From positions 1,123,501 through 1,187,500 of the forward strand of contig JANSYA010000001.1 of the NCBI GenBank assembly GCA_024742665.1: a stretch of DNA of 64,000 nt. Direction: 5' to 3'. Source of the stretch: a bacterium. GTDB lineage: Bacteria; Spirochaetota; Leptospiria; Leptospirales; Leptonemataceae. Under the pieces are notes generated by a model that searched no databases, was not told the DNA's origin, and saw nothing but the letters and a program-made list of their open reading frames with translations. Below, piece by piece: positions 1 to 9,196 of this stretch. Both the position numbers and the translations under genes were made by a program. How positions within the stretch are numbered: position 1 is the first letter of the stretch; each line of letters starts with the position of its first letter.

Positions 1-1864
1 GGCGTTTTTGCCGATGTTTTTTATTCCGGGGGAGATCGGAAAATTTATTATCGTAATCCCGATCGTAATTACGATCGCGCTTTTGATTTCGCTCTTCGAA
101 GGACTGATCGCCCTGCCGGCCCACGTGGCTCAGGCCCTCACGAAGACGGAGCAGCGCGCCGCAGCGGAAAAAAATATTTCTGGAACGGCGGCGAATGCCG
201 GAGCAGGCGCGGTTGACGAACGCGGCAACTGGTTCGGCCCCTTTCGCGACCGCTTCGAAGTCTGGCTTGAAAATATGCTGCGCTATCGTCTGTCTTTGAT
301 CGGCGGCTTCACGGCCTTTCTGACGGCGACGCTTGTATACGCGGTCGCCGCTATGCCGATCGAAATCTTTCCCTCGGACGGCGCGGAGCACTTCACGGTC
401 TTCGTCGAGACGCCGGTCGGCACCTCCCTCGAAGGCACCGCGGCGGCCGTGAGTCGTGTGGAGGCCTTGATCGACGAGCTCCCGAAAAGCGAAATCGACT
501 CGTACTTTACGTTGATCGGAACCCACGGCGGCTTTCTGACCCAGGATCACTTAGCCGTCATTTATGTGAACTTAACGCCGTACTCCGGCCGCGATCGGCG
601 GGCCGAGGAGATCGTCGAGGCCCTGCGGCCTGTCGCGGAACGCGTCGAAGGCCTCGAAAGGATCACGCTGGACGTCAAAGACAGCGGGCCTTCGCCGGAG
701 AAGTCGGTGTCTTTGCGGATCATAGGCACCGAAGACGAACCCCGGGAAAGACTGGCTGAAGACATCGCTTCGTATCTGAGCAGCATAGACGGCATCACCG
801 ACGTGGATTCCGGAATCAAGCGCGGCAAGCGCCAGGTGCAGCTGCGCCTGGACTATCCGGCCCTCGCGCGCCTGGGCCTTTCGGCGGCGGAAATCGCGCG
901 GACGGTGCGCATCGCCTACGACGGAGAAGAAGTCACGCGGGTGCAGTACGGCGAAGACGAAATCGAATTTCGCCTGACCATGCCGGCGTCGGCGAAAACG
1001 GATCTGGCGACTCTGGGCGAACTCCTCGTTCCAAACGCGCTGGGAAATCTTGTGCCCCTCAAACACGTCGCCTCGTTTAAGGACACGCCTGAGACTTCGG
1101 CTTATATCCCACACTTTAACGGCGAACGCAGCGTGAATGTGCAGGCCAATACCGACAAAGAAATTTTGAAACCGGAAGCCGTGCCGGCGATGGTCTTGAA
1201 AGAATTCGATCTGGCGAAATACCCCGGAACACGAATTCGCATTGAGGGCGCGGCGAAAACTCAGGACGATAACATTGGCCACGCGCTGCGCACATTTGTA
1301 ATGGCGGTCGCCGGAATTTATTGTCTGTTGGTGCTGCTGTTTAATTCGTTTCGGCAGCCTTTCTATGTGATGACCGCCGTGCCCTTCGGCATCTCCGGGG
1401 TGATCGTAACATTCGCCATCCATTCGTTTCCGCTCAGTTTCATGGCGATGCTCGGCATCATCAGCCTGAGCGGCGTGGTCGTGAACGACAGCCTGGTGCT
1501 CGTGGATCATGTCAACGGCCTGCGCCGGGAGCATCCGGATACGCCGCTGCGGGCCGTCGTCGCCAGGGCGGCGGCGGATCGATTGCGCGCGATCTTGATG
1601 ACGACCGTCACGACCGTGGCCGGACTGCTGCCTCTCGCGTACGGCGTCGGCGGCGAAGATCCTGCGAATGCGCCGATGGCTCTGGCCCTCGGCTGGGGCT
1701 TATTGTTCGCCACCGGTCTGGTGCTGGTGCTCGTGCCCGCGCTGTATTTAACCGGCGAGGAGTGGAAGGCCCGCAGCGAAGAACGGCGGCGTATACGCCT
1801 CGAAGCCCCGGGGCGCCTGGCACGGCTGATAGCGAATATCCGCGGCCGTTTTGCTCGAAGCTGA
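1..1864 (+). CDS. RND-family efflux transporter, 3' part (5' end outside window)
   Basis: C-terminal part of a large inner-membrane RND pump (AcrB/CzcA/HAE1 superfamily), which exports drugs, metals or lipophiles using proton motive force. The reading frame is open to the window edge (codons GCG TTT precede the first TTG at 8), so the start lies upstream. Visible parts are a membrane segment with FFIPGEIGKF, a periplasmic porter region (roughly residues 110-420 of the visible 618) and a C-terminal block of membrane helices with the RND-like stretch GVVVNDSLVLVDHVN near residue 490. The transported substrate cannot be told from this piece. The tail after the last helix is short and arginine-rich. 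No membrane-fusion or outer-membrane partner is visible downstream. Confidence 0.9.
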   Translation, partial: AFLPMFFIPGEIGKFIIVIPIVITIALLISLFEGLIALPAHVAQALTKTEQRAAAEKNISGTAANAGAGAVDERGNWFGPFRDRFEVWLENMLRYRLSLIGGFTAFLTATLVYAVAAMPIEIFPSDGAEHFTVFVETPVGTSLEGTAAAVSRVEALIDELPKSEIDSYFTLIGTHGGFLTQDHLAVIYVNLTPYSGRDRRAEEIVEALRPVAERVEGLERITLDVKDSGPSPEKSVSLRIIGTEDEPRERLAEDIASYLSSIDGITDVDSGIKRGKRQVQLRLDYPALARLGLSAAEIARTVRIAYDGEEVTRVQYGEDEIEFRLTMPASAKTDLATLGELLVPNALGNLVPLKHVASFKDTPETSAYIPHFNGERSVNVQANTDKEILKPEAVPAMVLKEFDLAKYPGTRIRIEGAAKTQDDNIGHALRTFVMAVAGIYCLLVLLFNSFRQPFYVMTAVPFGISGVIVTFAIHSFPLSFMAMLGIISLSGVVVNDSLVLVDHVNGLRREHPDTPLRAVVARAAADRLRAILMTTVTTVAGLLPLAYGVGGEDPANAPMALALGWGLLFATGLVLVLVPALYLTGEEWKARSEERRRIRLEAPGRLARLIANIRGRFARS

Positions 1865-1987
1865 GCTTCGCCTGCATTGCAAATATGTTTCAATTCCCCA
1901 CCGGATTTTAACCCGGCTCTCATACGGGGTGCGTTTTTGTGATGGACGAACCGGCGAGGCAAGGGCTGTCTTTCCGGGAGCGGGCGC

Positions 1988-2830
1988 ATGAACGATTTCC
2001 AGACGACAACCCTCTATAAACTGCTCGGTCAAAAGCTGCCGCCGATCCATCAGATCGAACAGGAGCTGGGGACCATCGACGCCGGCATTGTCGCGGACAT
2101 GGTCGCGTCGGAGCCCGAGATCGTTTTCATCGTCGATTATTATTTTCGCCTGCTGGATCCAAAGATCGGCGCGCGCATCGTCAGCTCCGAGAGCTTCGCC
2201 GTCGGCGCCGCCCTGGAGCTGTTCAACTGCCAGATCCTGCGCTACCAGCGCAGTCATCTCGCCGGCGAAGAAGGCTATGATTTCGCGTACGCATCGATGC
2301 TGGAATCGTACTGGCGCGAAGTCGACAATACAAAGCTGACGCTGATCTTTCAGGAACTGCTGCGCCTGGGAAAAAGCAATCACTTCGCCGCGATGTTGAT
2401 CTTGCAGCAGATGAATCTCGACAATCTAATCTTCATGCAGGCGGACGCGAATTTTCGTTCGCCGGCTATGCTCGCGCTCTTTAAGAATCTGGGCGGAAAC
2501 GTGCAGAAGCTGATCTCGGAAAATCTGGACCTCTTTGATTTCGTCTATCGCCTGGCCTCGGATTTGAAAGACGAAGACTATCTGACTTTTCTCGATGAAT
2601 TCACCGGCTTCGTCATGGAGATTCGCATCGGTCGTACATTGGCCGACGACGCGGCGCAGCACCTGGACGAACACGGCAAAGTCCCCCTCAATACCGTCGT
2701 GCATTTGCTGGAAGGCATCCCGGACGAGTCGCGGCGTATCACGCTGGAGATTATGCGCCAGCGCGGACACATCGATCCCGGCCTGATGGAAGGTTTGATG
2801 GCGCTCCAGGCCGAACTCGGAATTCGTTGA
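1988..2830 (+). CDS. Conserved hypothetical helical protein
   Basis: A 280-residue soluble protein with no signal peptide and no membrane segment. The composition is strongly helical, with repeated Leu/Ile-rich segments suggestive of alpha-solenoid (HEAT-like) packing, but I do not recognise a family. The start is ATG at 1988, 123 bp after the RND gene on the same strand. It could be co-transcribed with that gene, although the gap is long enough for its own promoter. It ends 92 bp before biotin synthase. No catalytic motif is evident and no function is proposed. Confidence 0.7.
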   Translation: MNDFQTTTLYKLLGQKLPPIHQIEQELGTIDAGIVADMVASEPEIVFIVDYYFRLLDPKIGARIVSSESFAVGAALELFNCQILRYQRSHLAGEEGYDFAYASMLESYWREVDNTKLTLIFQELLRLGKSNHFAAMLILQQMNLDNLIFMQADANFRSPAMLALFKNLGGNVQKLISENLDLFDFVYRLASDLKDEDYLTFLDEFTGFVMEIRIGRTLADDAAQHLDEHGKVPLNTVVHLLEGIPDESRRITLEIMRQRGHIDPGLMEGLMALQAELGIR

Positions 2831-2922
2831 TCGCCCTGGAATGCGCGAAATCCGCCTGACCCGGCGCGAATCGTTCACGAAAACGCCTTGCCCGAAATCA
2901 CCGGGACCCCGGAATAGTCTCT

Positions 2923-4152
2923 ATGGCCCAATCCGCGACCGAATATCTAAGAGATCTCCGCGACCGTGTCCAGGCTGCCGTTGACTCCGCCCGCGACGGC
3001 GATGTTCCTGAATCCCTGCTGAGCGCGGACGAGGCTCTGCGGATTCTGACGGACCGCGAACTCGATACCGAGAGCCTGCTGGCGATCGGCGCGCTGCCTC
3101 GCGAGCGTTTCTACGGTCGCGGCGTGCAACTGCATATTCTGAATAATGTTCGCAACGGCCACTGCCCGGAAGACTGCGGCTACTGCGCCCAGAGAAAAGT
3201 CGGACCGGATCAGGAAGCCAGCGCCGATCCCGGTCAGCCGATCGCGAGCTATCCCACGAAAACCGACGCCGAGATATTAGAAGAGGCCCGCGTGGCCTAC
3301 GAGTCCGGCGCCTTTCGTTATTGCATGGTGACGGCGGGCCGCGGTCCGAACGAACGCAGCATCGAACGCTTCGCCGATTTGATTCGCGAGATTAAGTCGA
3401 AGTATCCCCTGCAGATCTGCCTTTCCGCGGGTCTGGTCACGCGTCCTGAGTACGCGCAAAAGCTGGCGGAAGCCGGCTTAGATCGATATAATCATAACTT
3501 AAACACCTCCGAGAAGCATTACGGCGAAATCTGTTCGACCCACGATTATCAGGATCGCATGCAGACTCTCGATACGGTAACCGGCGCGGGCATCTCGCTG
3601 TGCAGCGGCGTCATCGCCGGCATGGGCGAAAGCGCGGCGGATCTGGTCGAAGTCGCTTTCGATTTGCGCAAACGCGCGGTGCCTTCGATCCCGGTGAACT
3701 TCTTTATTCCGGTGCCGGGCCACGCTCTGAAAAACGTCACGCCCATGACCGCGGATTATGGTCTGCGAATCCTGAGCCTCTTTCGCCTGGTGAATCCCGC
3801 CGCGGAAATTCGCCTGGCGGCCGGCCGCGAAATTCACTTCGGCAAAGACAATGCTCAGGCCCGGGCCTTAAGCGTCGCGAGTTCGATGTTTGTGTCGGGC
3901 TATCTCAACGTGCGCGGCTCCGACGCCGAAGCCACGATTCGCATGATCTATGACGCGGGTTATACCGTCGACGCGCAGCACTCCGATTTCCCGGCGCAGC
4001 TGAAAGAATTGCTGGGTGAGGGCGATGCGGCTGCGGTCGGCTCCGGTCGTGGAGATCAAGGCGAAGACGCTGAGGCCGTTGCGGCGGGCGCGGTCGTACT
4101 GAAGGCGAAGGCCGACCTGCGGCCGTTTGAATCCACGATCGCCGGCGATTAG
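2923..4152 (+). CDS. bioB: Biotin synthase (radical SAM)
   Basis: Converts dethiobiotin to biotin by radical-SAM sulfur insertion. The radical-SAM cluster motif is C81-PED-C85-GY-C88. Family blocks follow in order: MVTAGRGPNERSIER, the NHNLNTSEKHYGEI segment, ISLCSGVIAGMGES and the NFFIPVPGH loop, and AAGREIHFG near residue 300. At 409 residues it is longer than the usual 320-350: there is a ~60-residue helical N-terminal part and a ~45-residue Ala/Gly-rich C-terminal extension after the catalytic domain (AQHSDFPAQLKELLGEG onward). No other bio gene is in the window, so it is a stand-alone bioB here. A GC-rich hairpin follows the stop. Confidence 0.97.
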   Translation: MAQSATEYLRDLRDRVQAAVDSARDGDVPESLLSADEALRILTDRELDTESLLAIGALPRERFYGRGVQLHILNNVRNGHCPEDCGYCAQRKVGPDQEASADPGQPIASYPTKTDAEILEEARVAYESGAFRYCMVTAGRGPNERSIERFADLIREIKSKYPLQICLSAGLVTRPEYAQKLAEAGLDRYNHNLNTSEKHYGEICSTHDYQDRMQTLDTVTGAGISLCSGVIAGMGESAADLVEVAFDLRKRAVPSIPVNFFIPVPGHALKNVTPMTADYGLRILSLFRLVNPAAEIRLAAGREIHFGKDNAQARALSVASSMFVSGYLNVRGSDAEATIRMIYDAGYTVDAQHSDFPAQLKELLGEGDAAAVGSGRGDQGEDAEAVAAGAVVLKAKADLRPFESTIAGD

Positions 4153-4153
4153 G

Positions 4154-4173
4154 CCCCCCGAAACAGGGGGTTT
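4154..4173 (+). terminator. Possible terminator after bioB
   Basis: A short GC hairpin (CCCCC, loop of about six bases, GGGGG) followed by only three T residues lies immediately after the bioB stop. The stem fits an intrinsic terminator, but the U-tract is weak. Confidence 0.3.
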
Positions 4174-4233
4174 CCGGGAATATCCTGCTTAATTCGCTTG
4201 CGCGCGCAAATCGCCCGGCGTTGAATAAGCGGC

Positions 4234-4881
4234 ATGAGCACTTCGCAGGCGCTGCCGACAGCCCGCATCGGCATTGTGGAAAACGATCTCGAGTTTCGCG
4301 AAGAGGTCGTGCGTCGTCTGGAAGCGCTCGACTTTGTCCGCGCGCCGGTCCTGAACTGGGCTTCCGCCGAACAGTTCCTGCGCGAAAAACCGGCTCCGCG
4401 CCTGGATTTGATGTTCGTCGACATCATGCTTTCGGGGATCAATGGAATCGAGCTCATAAAGATACTCAAGCAGCAAAAGCGCGATCTAAAGGCGGTGATG
4501 CTGACGAATATGAATTCCGACGAGCTGATCTTCGAATCGATCAAGCACGGCACGCTCGGTTATATATTAAAGAGCGAGCTGGGCGATCTGGAGCACGCGG
4601 TGCGCACCGTTTTGTCGGGGGGAGCCATGATCACGCCGACGATCGCGCTGCGGGTTTTCTCCAGCTTTCAAAAAAAGGCGAAGTCCGCGCCGGACTTAAC
4701 GGATCGCGAGCGTCAGGTGCTGGAGTTGATGGTGAGGGGTAAGACTGCGAAGGCGGTCGCGGAATTCCTGGGCCTCAGTCCGCATACGATTCACGACTAT
4801 ACGAAACAAATCTACAAGAAGCTGGAAGTTCACAATCGCAGCGAGTTGATTCTCAAGGCGCAGGAACTTTCGTTGATGTGA
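4234..4881 (+). CDS. NarL/LuxR-family response regulator
   Basis: A DNA-binding response regulator of 215 residues. The N-terminal receiver domain has acidic residues E16/D18, the phospho-acceptor D63 in FVDIML, and K113 in YILKSE. The C-terminal LuxR-type helix-turn-helix spans about residues 155-210 (TDRERQVLELM, then GLSPHTIHDYTKQIYKKL). The stop codon overlaps the GTG start of the downstream histidine kinase in the sequence GTGA, so the two are translationally coupled and form a cognate pair. Target genes are unknown. Confidence 0.93.
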   Translation: MSTSQALPTARIGIVENDLEFREEVVRRLEALDFVRAPVLNWASAEQFLREKPAPRLDLMFVDIMLSGINGIELIKILKQQKRDLKAVMLTNMNSDELIFESIKHGTLGYILKSELGDLEHAVRTVLSGGAMITPTIALRVFSSFQKKAKSAPDLTDRERQVLELMVRGKTAKAVAEFLGLSPHTIHDYTKQIYKKLEVHNRSELILKAQELSLM

Positions 4882-7004
4882 GCGAAATCCGATCTCAAAG
4901 AGCCGCCGCACGTTCCGCGCCGGGCTGTGCGCGAAGACTGCGCGTCGGCGGTTTCTTGTATGTGATTTGTGCGATGCTTTTTGTTTCAGCGGCCTGTGCT
5001 CGCATGGCCGAGCCGGGACCGGTTCCGGGCCGGGCCTACGCCGGCGCTGCGGTTACAAACGATTCCGATTCCGATTCCGAATTCGACTCGGACTCGGACT
5101 CGGACTCGGAATCGGAATCGGAATCGGACGCCGCCAGATCCGCGACTGTCAATTTACGTCACGTTGATTTCGCCGGCGGCGAAGTTGTGCTCGTACCCAC
5201 GCGCTGGGAGTTTTACTGGCGGCGCTATCTAAAACCGGAGGATTTTCGCGCGGTCCGGCGACCCGCCCTCGACGCGACCGTCGTCGGTATGAAACCATGG
5301 GGCGAGATCGGTCCGATTGATTCGCTCGGATCTTCGCCGCCCGGCGTGGGCTTTGCGACGTATCGCCTGCGCTTGCTTGTGCCGCCCGTCGCTGCCGGCC
5401 GCGAATACGGATTTCGCATTCAGCAGCAGCTAACTTCGTATCGCGTGTACGCCAACGGAGAACTGAAACTCACGGCGGGGCGAGTCGGTCGCGACAGGGC
5501 AAGCAGCGAACCTGAGCGCATGCAGCATAGTTTTTTCGTGCGACCCGATGCCGACGGCGAAATCGAGCTGATCCTGCACGTCGCGAATTTTCATATTTTT
5601 CGCGGCGGGCTGCGCGGGGTGCTTGCACTCGGCGAACGAAGTCCCCTGGAAGTTTATACGAATCGTAAGATCGCCTTCGACTTTATACTGTTGGGATTAT
5701 TCGCCGCGGTCTGTCTGTACCACCTGGCTCTGTTTTTGATGCATCCGGGCGAATCGTCCTTTCTCTGGTTTACGCTGCTGTGCCTTTCGTTCGCCTTGCG
5801 CGTGCCGTTCATGAGCGAAAAAACCGTAAACCTGGTTTTTCACGATTTGTCATGGGAGTTCAGCCTGCGGCTTATCGGTTCGATCAATATCCTTTCGCCG
5901 GCGATGATGATGTTTTTTTTACGTTCGGCTTTCCCCGCGGCTGTTTCGCTGCGAGCAGTCGCGCCGTATCTGATCGTATCTTTACCTTTCCTCGGACTGC
6001 ATTTCTTCGATATCAAATATTTTGCGCCGATCATGTTTGGCCTGTATCTCTTTGCGATCGTGCCGATGCTTTCCCACGCCGCTTATGTGACTTTGCGCAT
6101 GGGTTTGCGCGGCAGCGTGGGCGCCCGGATCATGTCGATCGGCGTATTGCTCTGCGTGGTCTTCGGCTTTTACGCTATGTATCTGAACTGGAAGGCGGAA
6201 GATGCCGCTCCCGTGGCGCTGCTCGCTTTCGCCGGCCTGGTTATGTTTCAATCGGTCGGCCTCGGGCAGAGCTATCGAGATCAACTCGACGCCCGGGAAA
6301 GGCTGCGTATGGGGCTGGCCCGCAGCCGCGAAGCTCTCGCGGCGCAACGCAAAGATCTGGAGATCAACCTGCACGACAGTCTCGGCGGCGCGCTTACGGA
6401 TCTGCAGGTGCTCGTCGATCGTCGTCTTGAAGACGTGGAGAAGAGCGTCGCCTTCGACGCGCGGGAAATGCTGCATTCCGCGCGCGAACGTCTGGATACA
6501 ATGGGGCGAATGTTTCGCGGCCAGCTGCTGTTCATGGAAGATCTGGAACTCACCGCCCGGGATCCGATCATCGGCCTGCGGATGGTGCTCCTGCGGCGTT
6601 ATACGGACGCGCAGCGCGAAATCGATTTCAACATCACCGATGACGCCGTGCCGGCCCTCAAGCACGCTATGGCCGACGATCGCTGGCGCATGGATCTCGT
6701 GCAGCTCACGCGGGAGCTCTGCACAAACGATTTGAAGTACGGCGCCGGGGAGAGCTACTGGCGATTCACACTCGATAAAGATCGAGGCGCTTCCATTCAG
6801 CTTGTGCAGTCGAACGCGCTTTTGCCGGAGCGCTCCGATCCCGTCGAAGAGGAGCGACCTGGAGAACAGGCAGGCGATCAGGACATTCGCGTTTCGCGCG
6901 CTCGCGAGCGGGTCCTGAATATGGGCGGCGAAATCCGAACCCGCTGTACAGACGGGCGATTCAGCGCTGTGATTTCGCTGCCCCGCCATTCTTCGCCATC
7001 TTAA
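4878..7004 (+). CDS. 7TMR-DISM sensor histidine kinase (HisKA_3/NarX-like)
   Basis: Membrane sensor kinase of 708 residues, partner of the preceding response regulator. The GTG start at 4878 overlaps that gene's stop. A hydrophobic N-terminal segment ends in a lipobox-like AAC (about residue 41). Next comes a Ser/Asp/Glu run (residues 62-85) encoded by hexamer repeats, then an extracellular 7TMR-DISM domain with WEFYWRR and GFATYRLRL signatures, then seven membrane helices (about 265-465). The cytoplasmic part has the H-box LHDSLGGALTDLQ with His near 499, followed by a degenerate ATPase region (RELCTNDLKYG, then RVLNMGGEIRTRC). This arrangement is common in Leptospirales and Bacteroidota. 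The ligand is unknown. Confidence 0.9.
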   Translation: MSEIRSQRAAARSAPGCARRLRVGGFLYVICAMLFVSAACARMAEPGPVPGRAYAGAAVTNDSDSDSEFDSDSDSDSESESESDAARSATVNLRHVDFAGGEVVLVPTRWEFYWRRYLKPEDFRAVRRPALDATVVGMKPWGEIGPIDSLGSSPPGVGFATYRLRLLVPPVAAGREYGFRIQQQLTSYRVYANGELKLTAGRVGRDRASSEPERMQHSFFVRPDADGEIELILHVANFHIFRGGLRGVLALGERSPLEVYTNRKIAFDFILLGLFAAVCLYHLALFLMHPGESSFLWFTLLCLSFALRVPFMSEKTVNLVFHDLSWEFSLRLIGSINILSPAMMMFFLRSAFPAAVSLRAVAPYLIVSLPFLGLHFFDIKYFAPIMFGLYLFAIVPMLSHAAYVTLRMGLRGSVGARIMSIGVLLCVVFGFYAMYLNWKAEDAAPVALLAFAGLVMFQSVGLGQSYRDQLDARERLRMGLARSREALAAQRKDLEINLHDSLGGALTDLQVLVDRRLEDVEKSVAFDAREMLHSARERLDTMGRMFRGQLLFMEDLELTARDPIIGLRMVLLRRYTDAQREIDFNITDDAVPALKHAMADDRWRMDLVQLTRELCTNDLKYGAGESYWRFTLDKDRGASIQLVQSNALLPERSDPVEEERPGEQAGDQDIRVSRARERVLNMGGEIRTRCTDGRFSAVISLPRHSSPS
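5061..5129 (+). repeat. In-frame hexamer microsatellite (GATTCC/GACTCG/GAATCG)
   Basis: Hexamers repeat in register inside the sensor kinase gene: three GATTCC, one GAATTC, four GACTCG and three GAATCG. They encode a Ser-Asp/Ser-Glu linker just after the predicted lipidated or membrane-anchored N-terminus. Length changes in units of six would keep the frame. Confidence 0.9.
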
Positions 7005-7144
7005 GTCCTGCGCCCGCGTCGGGATCCTGCTTTTAGCGCTCGTGAGCAGGGCTACTTCAGTAGACAAATTTCCGCGGGGTGAGGATAGCTACCCCACGAT
7101 ATACGTGAGCCCGCGTCGTAGAACCGTCGCAGGCTGGAGCGCCC

Positions 7145-8578
7145 ATGGTACTGGATTTTAGAAAGATTCGAGAACGAGGATTGAACCTGCGTCTGCTGTG
7201 GGACCTGTTCATGATCTTTATCGCGGTCATAAACGTTCTGTTGATCGTATTCGATTGGAGCTATTTCTACGCGCGCCCCTATTTATTTCAGTACGCTCCC
7301 GCCCTGACCCGGGCCTACGATCCGATCAAGGCCGTAGAAGACGACGCCCAAACTACCGCTTATCTTGAGTTAAGTGAAAAATTTTTCGCGTCGTCCGGAG
7401 CGCCCGAACGGGAAGCGCTCGCCGGCGAGCTGGTCGAGCTATCCCGGGAAATGGCCGCCGACAATCCTCTGACGGAATCCGGGCAGAGCGTGAATCTCTA
7501 TCGGGCCGCCCGGAGTCTGGCGAATTTTATGGCTGTCGGGGAATCCCGGCAAAGCGGAGACGCAGCCGCGCAGGAGACCGCCGAAGACCTGCTGCTGAAT
7601 CTGCCGCGGCCTGGCGAGCTGCGCGGCGATCGGACTTTCGAAACGGTTCCGGCTTTTGCGGCCGCGGCGGAAGCCTTCTGGAGCGCGGGCTTCACCGGGG
7701 ACGTGGATTCTCAGGACGCCGAACAGTTCTTTGAAACGGAGATACGCCCGCTCTTTGAAGTCAACTTCAATCGCCGGCGCGGGCTGGACGGCAGCTACGA
7801 AGACTATTTTCTTTTAATCGACGGTCCCTTTCTGATCTTGTTCTTTATCGAATTTATGGCACGCTGGTTTCTCGCAATTCGCCGTCGCGAGCTGGTGCGC
7901 TGGTGGCTCTTTCCCGTCTACAATTGGTACGACGTGCTGGGTCTGATTCCTTTCGCGGAGTTTCGGGTCTTCCGTTTATTTCGCGTGCTGTCGATTTACG
8001 TGCGACTTCATCGCAGCGATCTCACCAGCATCGGCGACGATTTTGTCAGCCGGACGATCAAGCGTTACTCCGCTATTTTGACGGAAGAAGTCTCCGACCG
8101 GGTCGCCGCCCGCATTCTCACGGAGATGCAGGACGAAATTCAGCGCGGCGCTTCGATCGATATTTTTCTAAACGCTCTCGAACCCCGACGCGAGGCGATC
8201 AAGAAATTGATCGTCGGCAATGTGCGGCGTTTCGCCGAGCGCCGTCCGGGCGAGCCGACCACTCGCGAACTGCTGGCGGTGAGCCTGGAAGAAGCGGCGC
8301 GCAACGTGCCTTCGCTGCAGCTCGTGCCGGATTTCGTCAAAGAACGACTGACTCGCGAAATCGGCGTGGCGGTTTTCGACGGCATCAATGCGACTCTGGC
8401 CCAGGCGGTGCAGGGCGAACGCGGCGAAGAGATCGTCGGCGAAATCGTTGACATGGTTATGGACGACGTTCTGCGCGAAGGGCAGGGCAGTCCGGTCGAC
8501 GAGCTGTATCGCGCGATCAGTATGGACGTTCTGGAAAATATGAAGACGGCTGTGAGTCAGAAAAAGTGGGCGCGTTGA
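7145..8578 (+). CDS. Voltage-sensor-like membrane protein
   Basis: A 477-residue integral membrane protein. An N-terminal helix (about 18-40) is followed by a ~170-residue soluble acidic insert. Two or three further helices (about 220-270) lead to an S4-like helix with arginines at every third position (FRVFRLFRVLSIYVRLHR, about 272-290). The remaining ~190 residues are soluble and helical. This resembles the voltage-sensor part of ion-transport channels, but I see no S5-pore-S6 selectivity filter afterwards. It may be a pore-less voltage sensor or an unrelated membrane protein. The TetR gene starts four bases after its stop, so the two are probably co-transcribed. Confidence 0.75.
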   Translation: MVLDFRKIRERGLNLRLLWDLFMIFIAVINVLLIVFDWSYFYARPYLFQYAPALTRAYDPIKAVEDDAQTTAYLELSEKFFASSGAPEREALAGELVELSREMAADNPLTESGQSVNLYRAARSLANFMAVGESRQSGDAAAQETAEDLLLNLPRPGELRGDRTFETVPAFAAAAEAFWSAGFTGDVDSQDAEQFFETEIRPLFEVNFNRRRGLDGSYEDYFLLIDGPFLILFFIEFMARWFLAIRRRELVRWWLFPVYNWYDVLGLIPFAEFRVFRLFRVLSIYVRLHRSDLTSIGDDFVSRTIKRYSAILTEEVSDRVAARILTEMQDEIQRGASIDIFLNALEPRREAIKKLIVGNVRRFAERRPGEPTTRELLAVSLEEAARNVPSLQLVPDFVKERLTREIGVAVFDGINATLAQAVQGERGEEIVGEIVDMVMDDVLREGQGSPVDELYRAISMDVLENMKTAVSQKKWAR

Positions 8579-8582
8579 TTGC

Positions 8583-9128
8583 ATGAAGTCGCCGGAACAT
8601 CGGGTAAGTCGCCGGGCCGCGATTCTGGACCGACTCGCCGACCACGTTTTAGCGGAGGGGCTGGCGGCTTCCAGCCTGCGCTCCCTGGCCGACGCGGCCG
8701 ATACCAGCGATCGCATGCTGCTGTATTATTTTAAGGATAAGGCGGAAGTCATGAGCGCGACGATCGAATGCATCGCCGGACGCCTGACGAAAATTCTTGA
8801 AGAGCAGAACGGATCCGAATCGCTGGCCTTCGAGCCTTTGCGGGCGAAGATCTGGGAGATTGTCAGCGCGGACGAACTCTGGCCCTTCATGCGACTCTGG
8901 TTGGAAATCGCGAGCAGATCGGCCCGCGAAGATCCATTTTATCGGATCGTCGGCGAACAGATCGCGCGCGGTTTCCTGGCGTGGGGCACGGCCCAGTTAA
9001 AGAGCGCGACGCCCGCGCAGCGCGAAGTCGACGCGGCGAAGCTCCTGGTTTCGATCGAAGGCATGGTCATGCTGAAGAGTCTCGGCCTGGAAGATGCGTG
9101 TCGCACCGCCCTGGAATCGGAGCTCTGA
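8583..9128 (+). CDS. TetR/AcrR-family transcriptional regulator
   Basis: A 181-residue repressor-like protein. The N-terminal TetR helix-turn-helix (about residues 10-55) shows SSLRSLADAADTSDRMLLYYF, close to the usual family pattern of a recognition helix followed by YYHF-like residues. The C-terminal ligand/dimerisation domain is helical. It starts four bases after the voltage-sensor-like gene. The likely targets are that gene or its own promoter, but no operator could be identified. It converges on the exbD end of the TonB operon. Confidence 0.88.
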   Translation: MKSPEHRVSRRAAILDRLADHVLAEGLAASSLRSLADAADTSDRMLLYYFKDKAEVMSATIECIAGRLTKILEEQNGSESLAFEPLRAKIWEIVSADELWPFMRLWLEIASRSAREDPFYRIVGEQIARGFLAWGTAQLKSATPAQREVDAAKLLVSIEGMVMLKSLGLEDACRTALESEL

Positions 9129-9196
9129 ATCGGCGGATGGCTTCCGCTCCGCGGGCTTGTTTCAATCACAGTCAATAGCCCGGATTTGGGCCCGTC

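Noticed and set aside
572..1534. 320-residue antisense frame across the RND gene
   Set aside because: It mirrors the codon structure of the RND gene in GC-rich DNA, has a His/Arg/Asp-rich composition and no domain.
7070..7110. GGGGT...ACCCC hairpin between the kinase and the voltage-sensor-like gene as a possible terminator or RNA
   Set aside because: The stem is only five pairs, there is no U-tract, and it matches no known riboswitch.
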